Assembly (NCBI GenBank): GCA_963837695.1
Contig: CAWINZ010000005.1
Coordinates: 744,001 to 808,000 of the forward strand
DNA from: VRUE01 sp963837695
GTDB taxonomy: Bacteria; Actinomycetota; Thermoleophilia; Solirubrobacterales; 70-9
Reading direction: 5' to 3'
Length of the DNA: 64,000 bases
Shown: positions 37,573 through 46,862 of the stretch, in pieces
Numbering within the stretch: position 1 is the stretch's first letter
How the letters are laid out: each line of letters opens with the position of its first letter
Translations under genes and position numbers: made by a program
Notes under the pieces: model-generated
Told to the model about the DNA's origin: nothing
Databases searched by the model: none
What the model saw: the letters and a program-made list of their open reading frames with translations, nothing else

Positions 37573-40386
37573 TCAGTGACTCTTATTGCCCCCACGGCAG
37601 GCGGGGATGTTGAGCCGTAGGTTGTTCGCCCTCATCCGTCGGCTGTTCTGGGCCAGCAGGTTGAGGAAACCGCTGGTCTGGCCAGCGCAGAGGTTGCGCG
37701 AGTTGATCAGCAGGCCCTTGCCGCCGCCCTTCATGTTGAGGATGAACTTGCTCACCGCAACGTCAGGCGTGTTGTTGAACACGGTTTTGAGGCGGCCGTG
37801 CGCGGAGCTGATTACGCCGCGCAGCCGGATCGGGACCTGGCCGTGTAGATCGACCAGCATGTCTGGCAGCGTGTTGCTGGACGAGGTCAGGTAGACGGGG
37901 CCCTGGAGCTTTTCGTCAAGCAGCGGCGAGATCGCCTTGGCGTGCCCGTAGATCGAGTTCTTCGGGCAGTTGTTCGCGGCCAGCTGGACCCTCGTGCAGA
38001 TCGTCTTGATGTGACTCTGATCGAGGATCGTTGCCCGCGGCAGGATGAACGCCGCCCGCCTCAGGTTCGCGTCGCCGTTGTGGGCTTCGAGAATTGCCCG
38101 GAACCTCGGGTTGGCCGCACGCTTGGTCGCGTTCTTGCCGCCCATGATCCGCGGGAAGAACTTCGGCTTGAAGGCGAGCTTGCCGCAGGAGCGGAACTGG
38201 ATCGCCGCTTCGTTGGAGGTCTGCTGCCACTGCGCTTCGTCGGCCGGGTTGCCGCCACCGCCGCTGACGGTCGTCTTGAGCGGCAGCCTTTCCCGACAGG
38301 TGGTCGGGTTGAGCGTGAACTGCGAGCGGTCGATCGACACCCTGATTTCCCCGATGTCGAGCTTCACCCCGCCGAACACGTTCGGGATCGGGTCTGAGAC
38401 GGCGTGCACTTCGGCCGTTTCCGGGTCGATGTTCAACGCCGTTCGCACGACCACGTTGCCGAGGTCGTACGGCCCGGCGACCGCCGGCGTGATGAACACC
38501 ATGCTCAGCGGCGCGCCTTTGTAGGGGCCGGCGAGGTAGGCTTTACCCTCCGTGCGGAACGGGTCCGGGCCCGAGCCGGCGGCGATCTTCGCCGTGCCGA
38601 CGAAACTGCTCGACGGACAGCTCGGGTTGGCGAGCTCGGCTTTGCCGCTGCTGCCCCCCGCCGCGTCGATGCCCGACTGCGGGCAGTATTCGACGCCCTT
38701 CAGCTTGGCGACCATGCCCCTCGGCAGGTTGACCTCGATCCGCTTGACCTCCTGGTTGCCGTCGTCGCGGAAGAGGTCGAGGTTGACCGGGCTGTACCCG
38801 CCCGCCGTGAACCCTTGGGGGGACGCGGCGAAGAACGGCGCGAACGGCCGCTCGGCGAGGGTTTTCGGACAAGGCCCGCCACCGGCGATTTCGTCAAGCG
38901 TGAAGTCGTCGCTCGGGTGGGCGTCCGGATTGCCCGACCAGGGAGCCAGGGCGGTGTTGGTAGTGTGCGGACCGCAGGTATCCGGCGTCGTCAGCGCGCC
39001 CCGGGAGCCGCCGTCGATGTGGACCTTGAACGAGCCGAAGGTCGCCTGCGGATTTTCGTCGACCACGACTTTCAGCTGACCGGTGTTCAGGTTGGGGAAG
39101 ACGTGGCCGACCAGGCGCACGTTCACTCCATACCGTTCCGAGCCTACGGTGAGAAAGACCCTGAACTGTTCGCCGGAGGTCGGGTCGTTGTTGAGCGGCG
39201 CGGCGGTGTAGACGGTGCCGCTGAGCGAGTCGGGCGGCAACGAGGGGGTCTGCACGTCGGTGGTGCCGATCTTCGACGCTGCGGGGCACTCGATCGGATT
39301 ATTGGTGTGGTAACCGAACTGCGCGTCGCTGCACGTCTCGAGTCCGTTTGCCAGCGATGGATTGAGCCCCGCGCCTTCCGGCAGGGTTACAGTCGCCGTC
39401 TTCAGGTACGAGTTCGCGATCGGTTCTTCGGAGTCGAACGGGATCCCTAGATCGACCGTCACCGGCTCCGGAGAGTCGGTCTGGCTGTCGACATTGACAC
39501 CGATCGTCGGGTCGAACGGCACTGCGTCGCACCCTTCGCCGGTGAACGGCAGGGTGAAGCTGGCCGAATCGCTCGCGCCTTCATGGGAGTTGACGTGGAG
39601 GTCGGCGATCTCGCTGGCGTCGCAGGGGCTCGGGTTGGTCAGGTAGGTGCCGTCCCCAAACGTGCCGCCGGCCCCGTTGAAGACGAGCCGCGAGCCGACG
39701 ATCGGCGGACCTCCCGGCGGCGCGTGGAGGTCGCTGATCGTGAAGATAACGTGCTGATCGACCGGGCTCAGCGAGCCGACGATGAAGACCGGCCCGCTTG
39801 CGGTCGGGAACCCCACCATCGAGGGGTGGCCGAAAAACGGTTCAACGTTGAAGACAGGCACCGCGACCCGGCGCTGTTCGCATTTCGGGATGCATTCGGG
39901 CCCCGGGGCCTCGATCGCCACGGTCAGGTAATTGGTCCCGACTATCGCCTGCGGGCAGGTTGCCACCGGGTTGGTTAATTCCATCTGTTCGATCGTGCAC
40001 TTCGGCGCTGCCTCGGGATTGACGCTCAGCCCTTCCGGGACTTCGACGACGATGTCTTTGACGAAGCCATCGGGGAAGCCGATGGCGCCGACCGCGGTGA
40101 GCGTGTTGAGGGTGAAGTCGGTGATCGCCCACGGCGGATGTCCGGCTGCTTGTTTGAACCACTTGCCCGGGGTGGCTGGCGTGCACGGATCCGGCGACGC
40201 TTCCAGGGGCGGTTCACCTTCGACCGGTGGCCCTACGAGAGGCGGAGAGTCTTCATTTTCCGAGCAGGTAAGCGTCACCCAGCTTTCGATGCCGAATTCG
40301 GCTTGTGCACTGGAAGCGCCAAATGCGAGTACGAAGAATGCGGCGGTAAGGACGAGCAGTCCGAGCGGACCACGCTTGCTTCCCAT
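37573..40386 (-). CDS. Large secreted surface protein
   Basis: A 937-residue protein starting MGSKRGPLGLLVLTAAFF, with signal peptide cleavage near AQA-EFG (residue 28). GGAGGAG lies upstream of the ATG. The remainder is a series of beta-rich domains with repeated phrases (LSVNPEAAPKCTIEQM, LNPSLANGLETCSDAQF, PCxxxTAERPFAPFF type) and paired Cys. The end reads NLRLNIPACRGGNKSH. Such long Pro/Gly/Asn-rich proteins are abundant in Solirubrobacterales; an envelope or adhesion role is inferred. No membrane anchor or LPXTG is visible. Confidence 0.8.
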   Translation of the reverse strand: MGSKRGPLGLLVLTAAFFVLAFGASSAQAEFGIESWVTLTCSENEDSPPLVGPPVEGEPPLEASPDPCTPATPGKWFKQAAGHPPWAITDFTLNTLTAVGAIGFPDGFVKDIVVEVPEGLSVNPEAAPKCTIEQMELTNPVATCPQAIVGTNYLTVAIEAPGPECIPKCEQRRVAVPVFNVEPFFGHPSMVGFPTASGPVFIVGSLSPVDQHVIFTISDLHAPPGGPPIVGSRLVFNGAGGTFGDGTYLTNPSPCDASEIADLHVNSHEGASDSASFTLPFTGEGCDAVPFDPTIGVNVDSQTDSPEPVTVDLGIPFDSEEPIANSYLKTATVTLPEGAGLNPSLANGLETCSDAQFGYHTNNPIECPAASKIGTTDVQTPSLPPDSLSGTVYTAAPLNNDPTSGEQFRVFLTVGSERYGVNVRLVGHVFPNLNTGQLKVVVDENPQATFGSFKVHIDGGSRGALTTPDTCGPHTTNTALAPWSGNPDAHPSDDFTLDEIAGGGPCPKTLAERPFAPFFAASPQGFTAGGYSPVNLDLFRDDGNQEVKRIEVNLPRGMVAKLKGVEYCPQSGIDAAGGSSGKAELANPSCPSSSFVGTAKIAAGSGPDPFRTEGKAYLAGPYKGAPLSMVFITPAVAGPYDLGNVVVRTALNIDPETAEVHAVSDPIPNVFGGVKLDIGEIRVSIDRSQFTLNPTTCRERLPLKTTVSGGGGNPADEAQWQQTSNEAAIQFRSCGKLAFKPKFFPRIMGGKNATKRAANPRFRAILEAHNGDANLRRAAFILPRATILDQSHIKTICTRVQLAANNCPKNSIYGHAKAISPLLDEKLQGPVYLTSSSNTLPDMLVDLHGQVPIRLRGVISSAHGRLKTVFNNTPDVAVSKFILNMKGGGKGLLINSRNLCAGQTSGFLNLLAQNSRRMRANNLRLNIPACRGGNKSH

Positions 40387-40487
40387 ATGAGACTCTCCTC
40401 CACGACGGGTTTCAATAGAAATTGAACTACCCGCCTCCCGTGGTTCAAAACGTACACCACGGAGTACCTGGGCTCCATCGGGGATAA

Positions 40488-41456
40488 CTACGGATTGGCC
40501 AACGAACCCCAGAGGCGAGCCTCGGCCTCGGCTACGCGGTTGGCCGTCCTGTCGATCTGGCCCCAGAGAGCCGGCTCGGGCTCGTCTTTCTCGCTCGCCG
40601 CGTGGAAGGCGTTTGCCAGCTCGGTCCAGGCGGCGGCGGCGTCCGCGGCCAGGGGGGCCTCGGGACGGCCCGCCTCGGCGAGGAAGCGCGAGTACATCAG
40701 CCTGAAGGCGCCGCCGCCGGTGCCGCGCCGCTCGATCACCTGATGGCCGAAGCGGGCGCACCACTGCCAGTCCTCGGCGACCTCCGGCCAGGAGCCCGCC
40801 TCCTCGGCGAGGCGGCGGACCGCGTCGAGGCCGGAGAAGCCGCGGAACTCGGGCTCGACCATCGCCCGCGCGGCGCGCTCGATCGCCGCCGGGATCGCCG
40901 CGCGGAGCTGCTCGGGTGAGATCTCACCCGCGACCGTGAACATGTGGCCGGAGAGCGGGTAGGCGGGGTGCTGGCTGTGGCGGGCCTTGTCGAGGTTCTC
41001 CAGACGGGTCGTCTGCAGCGCCTCGAAGCCGGTATCCGAGAGGTGCGCCAGCTCGTCGTCGTAGCCGGCGAGGACGACGGCGTGGCCGGGGAAGTGGGCC
41101 GAGTTGCCGTAGTGATCGAGGTAGTAGAGGTCGGTGAGGAGCAGCACGGGCTTGCCGGCGTCGACCTCGGCGCGGGCCGCGGTCCAGGCGCCGTCATCGC
41201 CCTCGTCGAAGGTGCGCAGCGCAAGCGCCGCCCCGGTCAGCTCGTCGAAGTTCTCCTCGAGGCGGGCGGTGCGGCCGTTGAACCAACGGGTCGGCGAGGC
41301 GTCCTCGATCATCACGTAGTAGAAGCAGGCGCCGGCGCCGAGCCCGAATGCCATCTCCTCGCTGAGCTCCACGCCGTGGAAGGCGAGCAGGTTGCGCAGG
41401 GCGGTCGAGCCGCAGTGGTGGCCGGGGGTGTGGGTGTAGTTGGGGACGAAGGGCAT
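40488..41456 (-). CDS. BtrH N-terminal/DUF4872-domain protein
   Basis: A 322-residue protein. The BtrH_N domain is clear: HTPGHHCGSTALRNLLAFHG with the Cys nucleophile, then EEMAFGLGAGACFYYVM. VLLLTDLYYLDHYGNSAHFPGHAVVLAGYDD is a papain-like His/Asp region. The DUF4872 C-terminal half is helical (GFSGLDAVRRLAEEAGSW). BtrH-type enzymes transfer acyl groups from carrier proteins or cleave amides, but no biosynthetic cluster is nearby, so the substrate is open. Confidence 0.85.
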   Translation of the reverse strand: MPFVPNYTHTPGHHCGSTALRNLLAFHGVELSEEMAFGLGAGACFYYVMIEDASPTRWFNGRTARLEENFDELTGAALALRTFDEGDDGAWTAARAEVDAGKPVLLLTDLYYLDHYGNSAHFPGHAVVLAGYDDELAHLSDTGFEALQTTRLENLDKARHSQHPAYPLSGHMFTVAGEISPEQLRAAIPAAIERAARAMVEPEFRGFSGLDAVRRLAEEAGSWPEVAEDWQWCARFGHQVIERRGTGGGAFRLMYSRFLAEAGRPEAPLAADAAAAWTELANAFHAASEKDEPEPALWGQIDRTANRVAEAEARLWGSLANP

Positions 41457-41493
41457 TAGGGCGGTCTTGATTCTGATTGACCTTGGTGGGCGG

Positions 41494-41618
41494 GGGAGCG
41501 AGGGGTCTCCCCGGGAGGTGCCTACGTTCGCTTCGCTCACTATGTTGGACCGCTTCGCGGTTTGAACCACTCTGCGGAGCCGCTTCGCGAGGCACTCCCG
41601 GGGAGACCCCTCGCTCCC
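41494..41618. repeat. Palindromic repeat family E, copy 3
   Basis: Arms 41494-41523 and 41590-41618 pair over 29 bp with one extra base in the left arm; the sequence (GGGAGCGAGGGGTCTCCCCG) is unlike the arms of the other copies. The centre has CGTTCGCTTCG, CTCACTATGTTGG, CCGCTTCGCGG and GAACCACTCTGCGG, then CCGCTTCGCGAGG. It fills the divergent region between the BtrH-like gene and the PAP2 gene. Confidence 0.75.
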
Positions 41619-41632
41619 ATATTCTCCGCGCC

Positions 41633-42127
41633 GTGGAGAACCCTGACCTCAGGATGTTGCGCTTTATGCGAACTACTGGCCACAGCCCCGGCTTGGAGAA
41701 AGCTGCGAAGGGTTTGGGGAAGGCTGGGAACAATGGGGCGATTTGGGTTGCGGTCGGGGTCTTGCTGGCGGTGTTCGATGGCTCTCATCGGGAAGCTTGG
41801 TTGATCTGTGCTGTCTTGGGGCCGGTTGCGATTGGGCTCAACTATGTGGTCAAGCTGATTGTCAAGCGGCCGCGGCCGGTGTTGGAGGGGCTGCCGCCGC
41901 TTGGGGGAGCGCCGAGCTCGCTGAGCTTTCCCTCGGCGCACGCGACTTCGGCGTTTGCGGTGGCTACGGCGATGACCCGGGTTGAGCCGCTTGGGGCGCT
42001 GGCGTTTGTTCTTGCGTTTGCCCTTGCTCTGGGGCGTCCCTATCTCGGGATGCATTACCCGTCCGATGTCCTGGTTGGCGCCGTGCTTGGCGTCGCCCTG
42101 GGCCTGATCGTGCCGCTCTCGCTGTGA
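41633..42127 (+). CDS. PAP2-family membrane phosphatase
   Basis: A 164-residue protein, GTG start at 41633. The three phosphatase motifs are visible: KLIVKRPRP (C1), FPSAHATSAF (C2) and GRPYLGMHYPSDVLVG (C3). Five hydrophobic helices span the protein. It probably dephosphorylates a lipid phosphate or undecaprenyl pyrophosphate outside the membrane. Its stop overlaps the ychF GTG start (GTGA). Confidence 0.88.
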   Translation: MENPDLRMLRFMRTTGHSPGLEKAAKGLGKAGNNGAIWVAVGVLLAVFDGSHREAWLICAVLGPVAIGLNYVVKLIVKRPRPVLEGLPPLGGAPSSLSFPSAHATSAFAVATAMTRVEPLGALAFVLAFALALGRPYLGMHYPSDVLVGAVLGVALGLIVPLSL

Positions 42128-43197
42128 AGGTGGGAATTGTGGGCTTGCCCAACGCGGGCAAGTCGACGCTCTTCAATGCGCTGACCCAGGGTGGGGCGCA
42201 GACCGGGGACTATCCCTTCACGACGATCGAGCCCAACGTGGCGATCGCCCAGGTGCCCGACGAGCGCCTGGCGCGGATCGGCGAGACCGTGCGCAGCTCC
42301 GAGCTGGTGCCGGCGACGATCTCCTTCCACGACATCGCCGGCCTGGTCAAAGGCGCCTCCGAAGGGGAGGGGCTCGGCAACCAGTTCCTCGCCTCGATTC
42401 GTGAGACCGATGCGATCTGCCACGTCGTGCGCTGCCACGCCGATTCCGGCGTCCCCCATCCCGATGGCCGGGTCGACCCGCTGGCCGACATCGAGACGAT
42501 CGAGACCGAGTTGATCCTCTCCGACTACGACGGGGCGGAGCGGCGCCTGGACCGGGTGCGAAAGGGGGCGAAGTCGGGCGACCCCGAGGCGATTGCCGAG
42601 CGCGACTGGCTGGAGCAGGTGGTCGAGGCGCTCGCCGCCGGCAAGCCCGCCCGCTCGGTGCCGGTTCCCGACGCTGCCGCCCACGGCCCCGCCAACCTGC
42701 AGGCCCTGACCACGAAGCCGATCCTCTATGTGGCCAACGTCGACGAGGGCGACGCCGAGCCGCCGCAGGCGGTGGCCGACCACGCCGCGGCCGTTGGCGC
42801 CGGCGTCGTCGCGGTCAGCGCCAGGATCGAGGGCGAGCTGGCCGAGCTGGACGCCGCCGAAGCGGAGGAGATGCGCGAGTCCTACGGCGTCGAGGGCTCG
42901 GGCCTGGCGCGGCTCGTCCGCGCCGCCTATGACCTGCTCGAGCTGATCACCTTCTTCACCGCCGGTGAGGACAAGGAAGCCGTGGCGCGGCCGCTGTCGC
43001 GCGGCGCCACCGCCCTGGAGGCGGCGGGCACGATCCACACCGAGATCCAGGACGCCTTCATCAAAGCCGAGGTGATCGGCTGGAAGGCGCTGGTCGAGTG
43101 CGGCGGCTACTCCGCCGGTCGCGACCGCGGCCTGCTCCGCATCGAGGGTCGGGACTACGTCGTCGAGGACGGCGACGTCATAACCATCAAGGTCTAG
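42124..43197 (+). CDS. ychF: Redox-regulated ATPase YchF (Obg family)
   Basis: A 357-residue protein: G1 GLPNAGKSTLFNALTQG, TTIEPNVAIAQVPD, DIAGLVKGASEGEGLGNQFL, a degenerate G4 motif that gives ATP preference (YVANVDEGD), then a coiled coil and C-terminal TGS domain (AFIKAEVIGWKALVECGG, GRDYVVEDGDVITIKV). Ribosome-associated, universally conserved. GTG start coupled to the upstream gene. Confidence 0.95.
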   Translation: MKVGIVGLPNAGKSTLFNALTQGGAQTGDYPFTTIEPNVAIAQVPDERLARIGETVRSSELVPATISFHDIAGLVKGASEGEGLGNQFLASIRETDAICHVVRCHADSGVPHPDGRVDPLADIETIETELILSDYDGAERRLDRVRKGAKSGDPEAIAERDWLEQVVEALAAGKPARSVPVPDAAAHGPANLQALTTKPILYVANVDEGDAEPPQAVADHAAAVGAGVVAVSARIEGELAELDAAEAEEMRESYGVEGSGLARLVRAAYDLLELITFFTAGEDKEAVARPLSRGATALEAAGTIHTEIQDAFIKAEVIGWKALVECGGYSAGRDRGLLRIEGRDYVVEDGDVITIKV

Positions 43198-43206
43198 GGT
43201 TTCCAT

Positions 43207-44196
43207 ATGGACCAGGGAGCGCGGTTCCCACGGGTCGCCGAGAAGGCCGGCCACTACGAGAGCTTCTACATCAAGGCCTGCCGGCCGGGTGGGGGGCAGG
43301 GGATCTGGATCAGGCATACCGTGCACAAGCGGCCGGGGGCCGAGCCGAACGCCTCGATCTGGTTCGTCCTCTTTGACCGCGACGCCGCTGGGCCGCGGGC
43401 GACCAAGGTCACGTTGCCCGCCGGCGAGCTCTCCGTCCCGGGCGACGCCTGGATTCGCGTCGCCGACGCTGAGATCGGCCCTGGCCGGGCGCGGGGCGCG
43501 GTCGGCGGCGACAACCTGACCGCGGCCTGGGAGCTGAGCTTCTCCGGCGAGGCCGAGCCGTGCAAGTACCTCCCCTCCGATCGCCTCTACGAGACCCGCC
43601 TGCCGAAGACCAAGTTCGTCGCGCCCTATCCCGACGCCCGCTTCGACGGCCGGCTCGAGATCGACGGCGAGAAGATCGAGCTGGACGGCTGGCCGGGGAT
43701 GATCGGCCACAACTGGGGCAGCGAGCACGCCGAGCGCTGGGTCTGGCTCGAGGGCACCGGCTTCGCCGACTCCCCCGACACCTACTTCGACGCCGGCGCG
43801 GCCCGGATCAAGCTCGGCCCTTGGACGACCCCCTGGGTCCCCTCCGGAATGCTGATGCTCGACGGGGTGGCGCACCGCCTCGGCGGCTTCGGTCAGATCC
43901 GCGAGGCGTCGATCGAGGAGTCCGCGGGCGAGTGCTCCTTCGTCCTGCCGGGCAAGGACATAGTCGTCCGCGGCAAGGTCTCAGCCCCGCGCAAGGACTT
44001 CGTCGGCTGGGTCTACGCCGACCCCAAGGGCCCCGAGCACAACACGATCAACTGCTCGGTTGCCGACCTCGAGCTCACGGTCGAACGACCCGCCCTGCCG
44101 CCGCTCCACCTGACCCTCCCGGGGGGCGGGGCGTATGAGCTGGGCATGAGGGAGACCGATCACGGCATCCCGATCCAGCCCTTTCCGGACGGCTGA
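43207..44196 (+). CDS. Lipocalin-like (CrtC/AttH-type) hypothetical protein
   Basis: A 329-residue beta-rich protein with the motif GMIGHNWGSEHAERWVWLEG, shared with carotenoid hydratase CrtC/AttH-like proteins, and an N-terminal FYIKACRPGGGQGIWIRHT. No signal peptide. The last 122 bp overlap the 3' end of the convergent SpoIID gene. The enzymatic role, if any, is uncertain. Confidence 0.65.
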   Translation: MDQGARFPRVAEKAGHYESFYIKACRPGGGQGIWIRHTVHKRPGAEPNASIWFVLFDRDAAGPRATKVTLPAGELSVPGDAWIRVADAEIGPGRARGAVGGDNLTAAWELSFSGEAEPCKYLPSDRLYETRLPKTKFVAPYPDARFDGRLEIDGEKIELDGWPGMIGHNWGSEHAERWVWLEGTGFADSPDTYFDAGAARIKLGPWTTPWVPSGMLMLDGVAHRLGGFGQIREASIEESAGECSFVLPGKDIVVRGKVSAPRKDFVGWVYADPKGPEHNTINCSVADLELTVERPALPPLHLTLPGGGAYELGMRETDHGIPIQPFPDG

Positions 44197-45304
44197 CCAC
44201 TTTGCCGTTGACGAGCTTGCGGAATTCCATCCAGGTGCTGTAGCCGCCCAGCGCCGCCTCGAGCTGATCACCGCGGACCTTGGTCGCGCCGCCGGTCCCG
44301 ATCAGCTTTGCTTCGACGATCCGCGGCGACACGCCCCGCTTGGTGATCACCACCTGTTTCAAGCGCCCATGTAGGTAGGCGCCGAGTCTGGAGCTGATCG
44401 CGGGGCCGCTGAATTCGAGCTTCCAGTTGTGCAGCGGGCAGGCGCCGTCGTAGGGGTCGGGCACGCCCACCAGGTACGGGATCGCCGGGCCGAAGAAGAC
44501 GTTCTGGACGCTCTCGGTCTGGCCGCCCGAGCAGGCCGAGAAGAAGGTCTCGGCGATCTTGCCGCCGTACATCACGACCTGTCCGCGGGTCGCTTCGGCG
44601 GCTTCGTTGGTCGCCGCGGTCTCGCTCGACAACCCCTCGTAGACCTGGCTGCGGGTGTCGCTGTAGAGGTCGAAGCCGTTGCCGCCGACGGCGCCGGTGA
44701 GGGCGAAGGAGCGGGCGGCGACCGCCTGCGCTCGCAGGGCGGCCTGCGGCCAAGAGGGCGGCGACTCGTTGGGAATCACGCCCTTGACGTACTGATCGAC
44801 CGGCAGGGCGTTGATCTCGTTGAGCGAGCCGCCGTCGCTTTCGGTCGGCACCACCTCCAGCGCGCCGCGGAAGGGTTTGCCGGCGATCGTGACCCGTCCC
44901 TTCCCCGCGGCCCGCAGGGTGCGGCCGCAGTTGGCGATCGGCCGGCCGGCGGTGCTGCGCAGCTTGACGCTCGAACCGACCCGGTGCGCCTCATAGCCGC
45001 GGCTTGCGTCGAGCGCCTTGCCGCAGGCGCTGGTGGCGCCACTGAAGCCGATGTCGCCGCCCGAGACGTCGAGCAGGACGCGGACGATCCGTGGCCCGCC
45101 GAGGGTGCCGATCGTCGTCCCCGAGTAGTAGTGGCCGAGGATGAAGCCGTAGCCCTTGCCGTGCGTGGCGTAGCCGTAGGCGCCGTACTGGCTCATCCCG
45201 ACCCCGTGGCCGAAGCCGTGGCCGCGCACGACCCAGCGCACGCCGGCCTGGGCATTGGGGGCCAGGAGGAGGAAGAGGAAAAGGGCAGTCAGGCGGAGTC
45301 GCAT
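44075..45304 (-). CDS. Secreted SpoIID/LytB-domain protein
   Basis: A 409-residue protein. The signal peptide (RLTALFLFLLLAPNAQA) is followed by GHGFGHGVGMSQYGAYGYA and the catalytic SpoIID region: LPVDQYVKGVIPNESPPSW, ALRAQAVAARSFAL, YSDTRSQVYEG and SACSGGQTESV. The conserved Glu of VIPNES is present. SpoIID proteins are lytic transglycosylases acting on denuded glycan; in non-sporulating actinobacteria the role is wall remodelling. The last 40 residues are Arg/Pro/Gly low complexity from the overlap with the convergent gene and may not be functional. Confidence 0.88.
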   Translation of the reverse strand: MRLRLTALFLFLLLAPNAQAGVRWVVRGHGFGHGVGMSQYGAYGYATHGKGYGFILGHYYSGTTIGTLGGPRIVRVLLDVSGGDIGFSGATSACGKALDASRGYEAHRVGSSVKLRSTAGRPIANCGRTLRAAGKGRVTIAGKPFRGALEVVPTESDGGSLNEINALPVDQYVKGVIPNESPPSWPQAALRAQAVAARSFALTGAVGGNGFDLYSDTRSQVYEGLSSETAATNEAAEATRGQVVMYGGKIAETFFSACSGGQTESVQNVFFGPAIPYLVGVPDPYDGACPLHNWKLEFSGPAISSRLGAYLHGRLKQVVITKRGVSPRIVEAKLIGTGGATKVRGDQLEAALGGYSTWMEFRKLVNGKVVSRPERAGSGCRDRSPSCPAHTPRPPGGSGGAAAGRVVRP

Positions 45305-45360
45305 CTCTGGGTGAACAGGTTCGGGAAAGTGGAGTCTCGGCCTGCACTACGCTTGTCGTG

Positions 45361-46806
45361 ATGGCGACGCAGACGGTGCAAGCAGTCGACCACGAGCTCC
45401 TCGCCGCCGGCGAGTGGACGACGACTGGCGAGTGGGGCGAGGTCGAGAGCCCCTACGACGGGACCGCGGTCGGTCGGGTCGCGCTCGGCGACGCGGCGCT
45501 GGTCGACCGCTGCGCGATCGCCGCTCGCGCCGCCTTCGAGTCCGGCGACTTCCCCCAGCACGAGCGCGCCGCGGTTCTGGACCGCGCCGCCGAGCTGGCG
45601 GGCGAGCGGGTCGACGACCTGGCCCTGACGATCGCCGCCGAGGCCGGCAAGCCGCTGAAGACGGCGCGGGCCGAGGCCGAACGCTGCGTCGACACGCTGA
45701 CCTTCTCCGCCGTCGAGGCCCGCAAGCTCAGCGGCGGCACGGTGCCGATGGAGGCCTCTGCTTCCGGCGCCGGCAAGCTCGGCGTGATGATGCGCGTCCC
45801 CTACGGGGTGGTCGGCGCGATCAGCCCCTTCAACTTCCCACTCAACCTCGTTGCCCACAAGCTCGGGCCGGCGATCGCCGCCGGCAACGCGGTCGTCCTC
45901 AAGCCGGCCGGGCAGACGCCGATCTCGGCGCTGAAGCTGGCCGCGATCCTGCTCGACGCCGGGCTGCCGCCGGGCTGGCTCAGCGTCGTCCCCGGGCCCG
46001 GCGCCGAGGTCGGCAACGCGATCGTCGAGCACGAGCTGACCGGCGCGCTCAGCTTCACCGGCTCGGCCAAGGTCGGCTGGGGCATCCGCAGCCGCGTCCC
46101 CCACAAGAAGGTCAACCTCGAGCTGGGCTCCAACGCGCCGCTGATCGTCCACTCCGACGGCGACTGGGAGACGGCCGCCGACAAAGCCAAGCTGCACGCC
46201 TTCTCGCACGCCGGGCAGAGCTGCATCTCGATCCAGCGGATCCTCGTCCACGAGGATGTCGCCGATGCCTTCACCGAGCGCCTCGTCGCCAACGCCAAGG
46301 CGCTGCGGGTCGGCGATCCGCTCGATCCCGACACCGACGTCGGCCCGCTGATCTCGCCCGGCGACCGCGACCGGGTCAAGGAGTGGGTCGAGGAGGCGGT
46401 GGCGGAAGGCGCCGAGCTGCTGGCGGGCGGAGAGCTGGTCGACGACGGCCGCTGCCTCGCCCCGACCCTGCTCGGCAGCCCGCCGCGCGAGGCCAAGGTC
46501 TGGCGCGAGGAGATCTTCGGGCCGGTCGCGACGATCGACCGCTACGCCGACTTCGCCGAGGCGCTGCGGATGGCCAACGACTCCAAGTTCGGCCTCCAGG
46601 CGGGCGTCTTCACCCGCGACATGGGCCGCGGCCTCGAGGCGGCGGCGACGCTCGAGTTCGGCGGCGTGCTGATCAACGAGGTACCGACCTTCCGCGCCGA
46701 CCAGATGCCCTACGGTGGCGTCAAGGACTCCGGCAACACCCGCGAGGGTCCCGCTTTTGCGGTCCTCGAGCTGACCGAGGAGCGCTTCGTAACGCTGCAG
46801 GGTTGA
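45361..46806 (+). CDS. Aldehyde dehydrogenase family protein
   Basis: A 481-residue NAD(P)-dependent aldehyde dehydrogenase of lactaldehyde/phosphonate type. MRVPYGVVGAISPFNFPLNL, FTGSAKVGWGIRSR, the general base in NLELGSNAPLIV (motif ELGS), and the catalytic Cys in SHAGQSCISIQRI. EEIFGPVATIDRY and a C-terminal VKDSGNTREGP follow. ATG 45361 is used (preceded by GTG). Distinct from the enzyme at 31217. Confidence 0.92.
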   Translation: MATQTVQAVDHELLAAGEWTTTGEWGEVESPYDGTAVGRVALGDAALVDRCAIAARAAFESGDFPQHERAAVLDRAAELAGERVDDLALTIAAEAGKPLKTARAEAERCVDTLTFSAVEARKLSGGTVPMEASASGAGKLGVMMRVPYGVVGAISPFNFPLNLVAHKLGPAIAAGNAVVLKPAGQTPISALKLAAILLDAGLPPGWLSVVPGPGAEVGNAIVEHELTGALSFTGSAKVGWGIRSRVPHKKVNLELGSNAPLIVHSDGDWETAADKAKLHAFSHAGQSCISIQRILVHEDVADAFTERLVANAKALRVGDPLDPDTDVGPLISPGDRDRVKEWVEEAVAEGAELLAGGELVDDGRCLAPTLLGSPPREAKVWREEIFGPVATIDRYADFAEALRMANDSKFGLQAGVFTRDMGRGLEAAATLEFGGVLINEVPTFRADQMPYGGVKDSGNTREGPAFAVLELTEERFVTLQG

Positions 46807-46855
46807 CTTGCTAGCATCCCAACTATAATTGGGATATAAAGACTATAGTTGGGAT
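46803..46855 (+). promoter_or_regulatory. Promoter and operator of the wHTH-MNT/HEPN operon
   Basis: TTGACT (46803-46808) and a consensus TATAAT (46824-46829) form a promoter with 15-bp spacing, rare in such GC-rich DNA. It overlaps a perfect 12-bp inverted repeat ATCCCAACTATA/TATAGTTGGGAT (46816-46827, 46844-46855). The word TTGGGATA also repeats directly at 46829 and 46849. The -35 box lies over the stop of the aldehyde dehydrogenase gene. The layout predicts autorepression by the winged helix of the first gene. Confidence 0.75.
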
Positions 46856-46862
46856 AGGCTCG

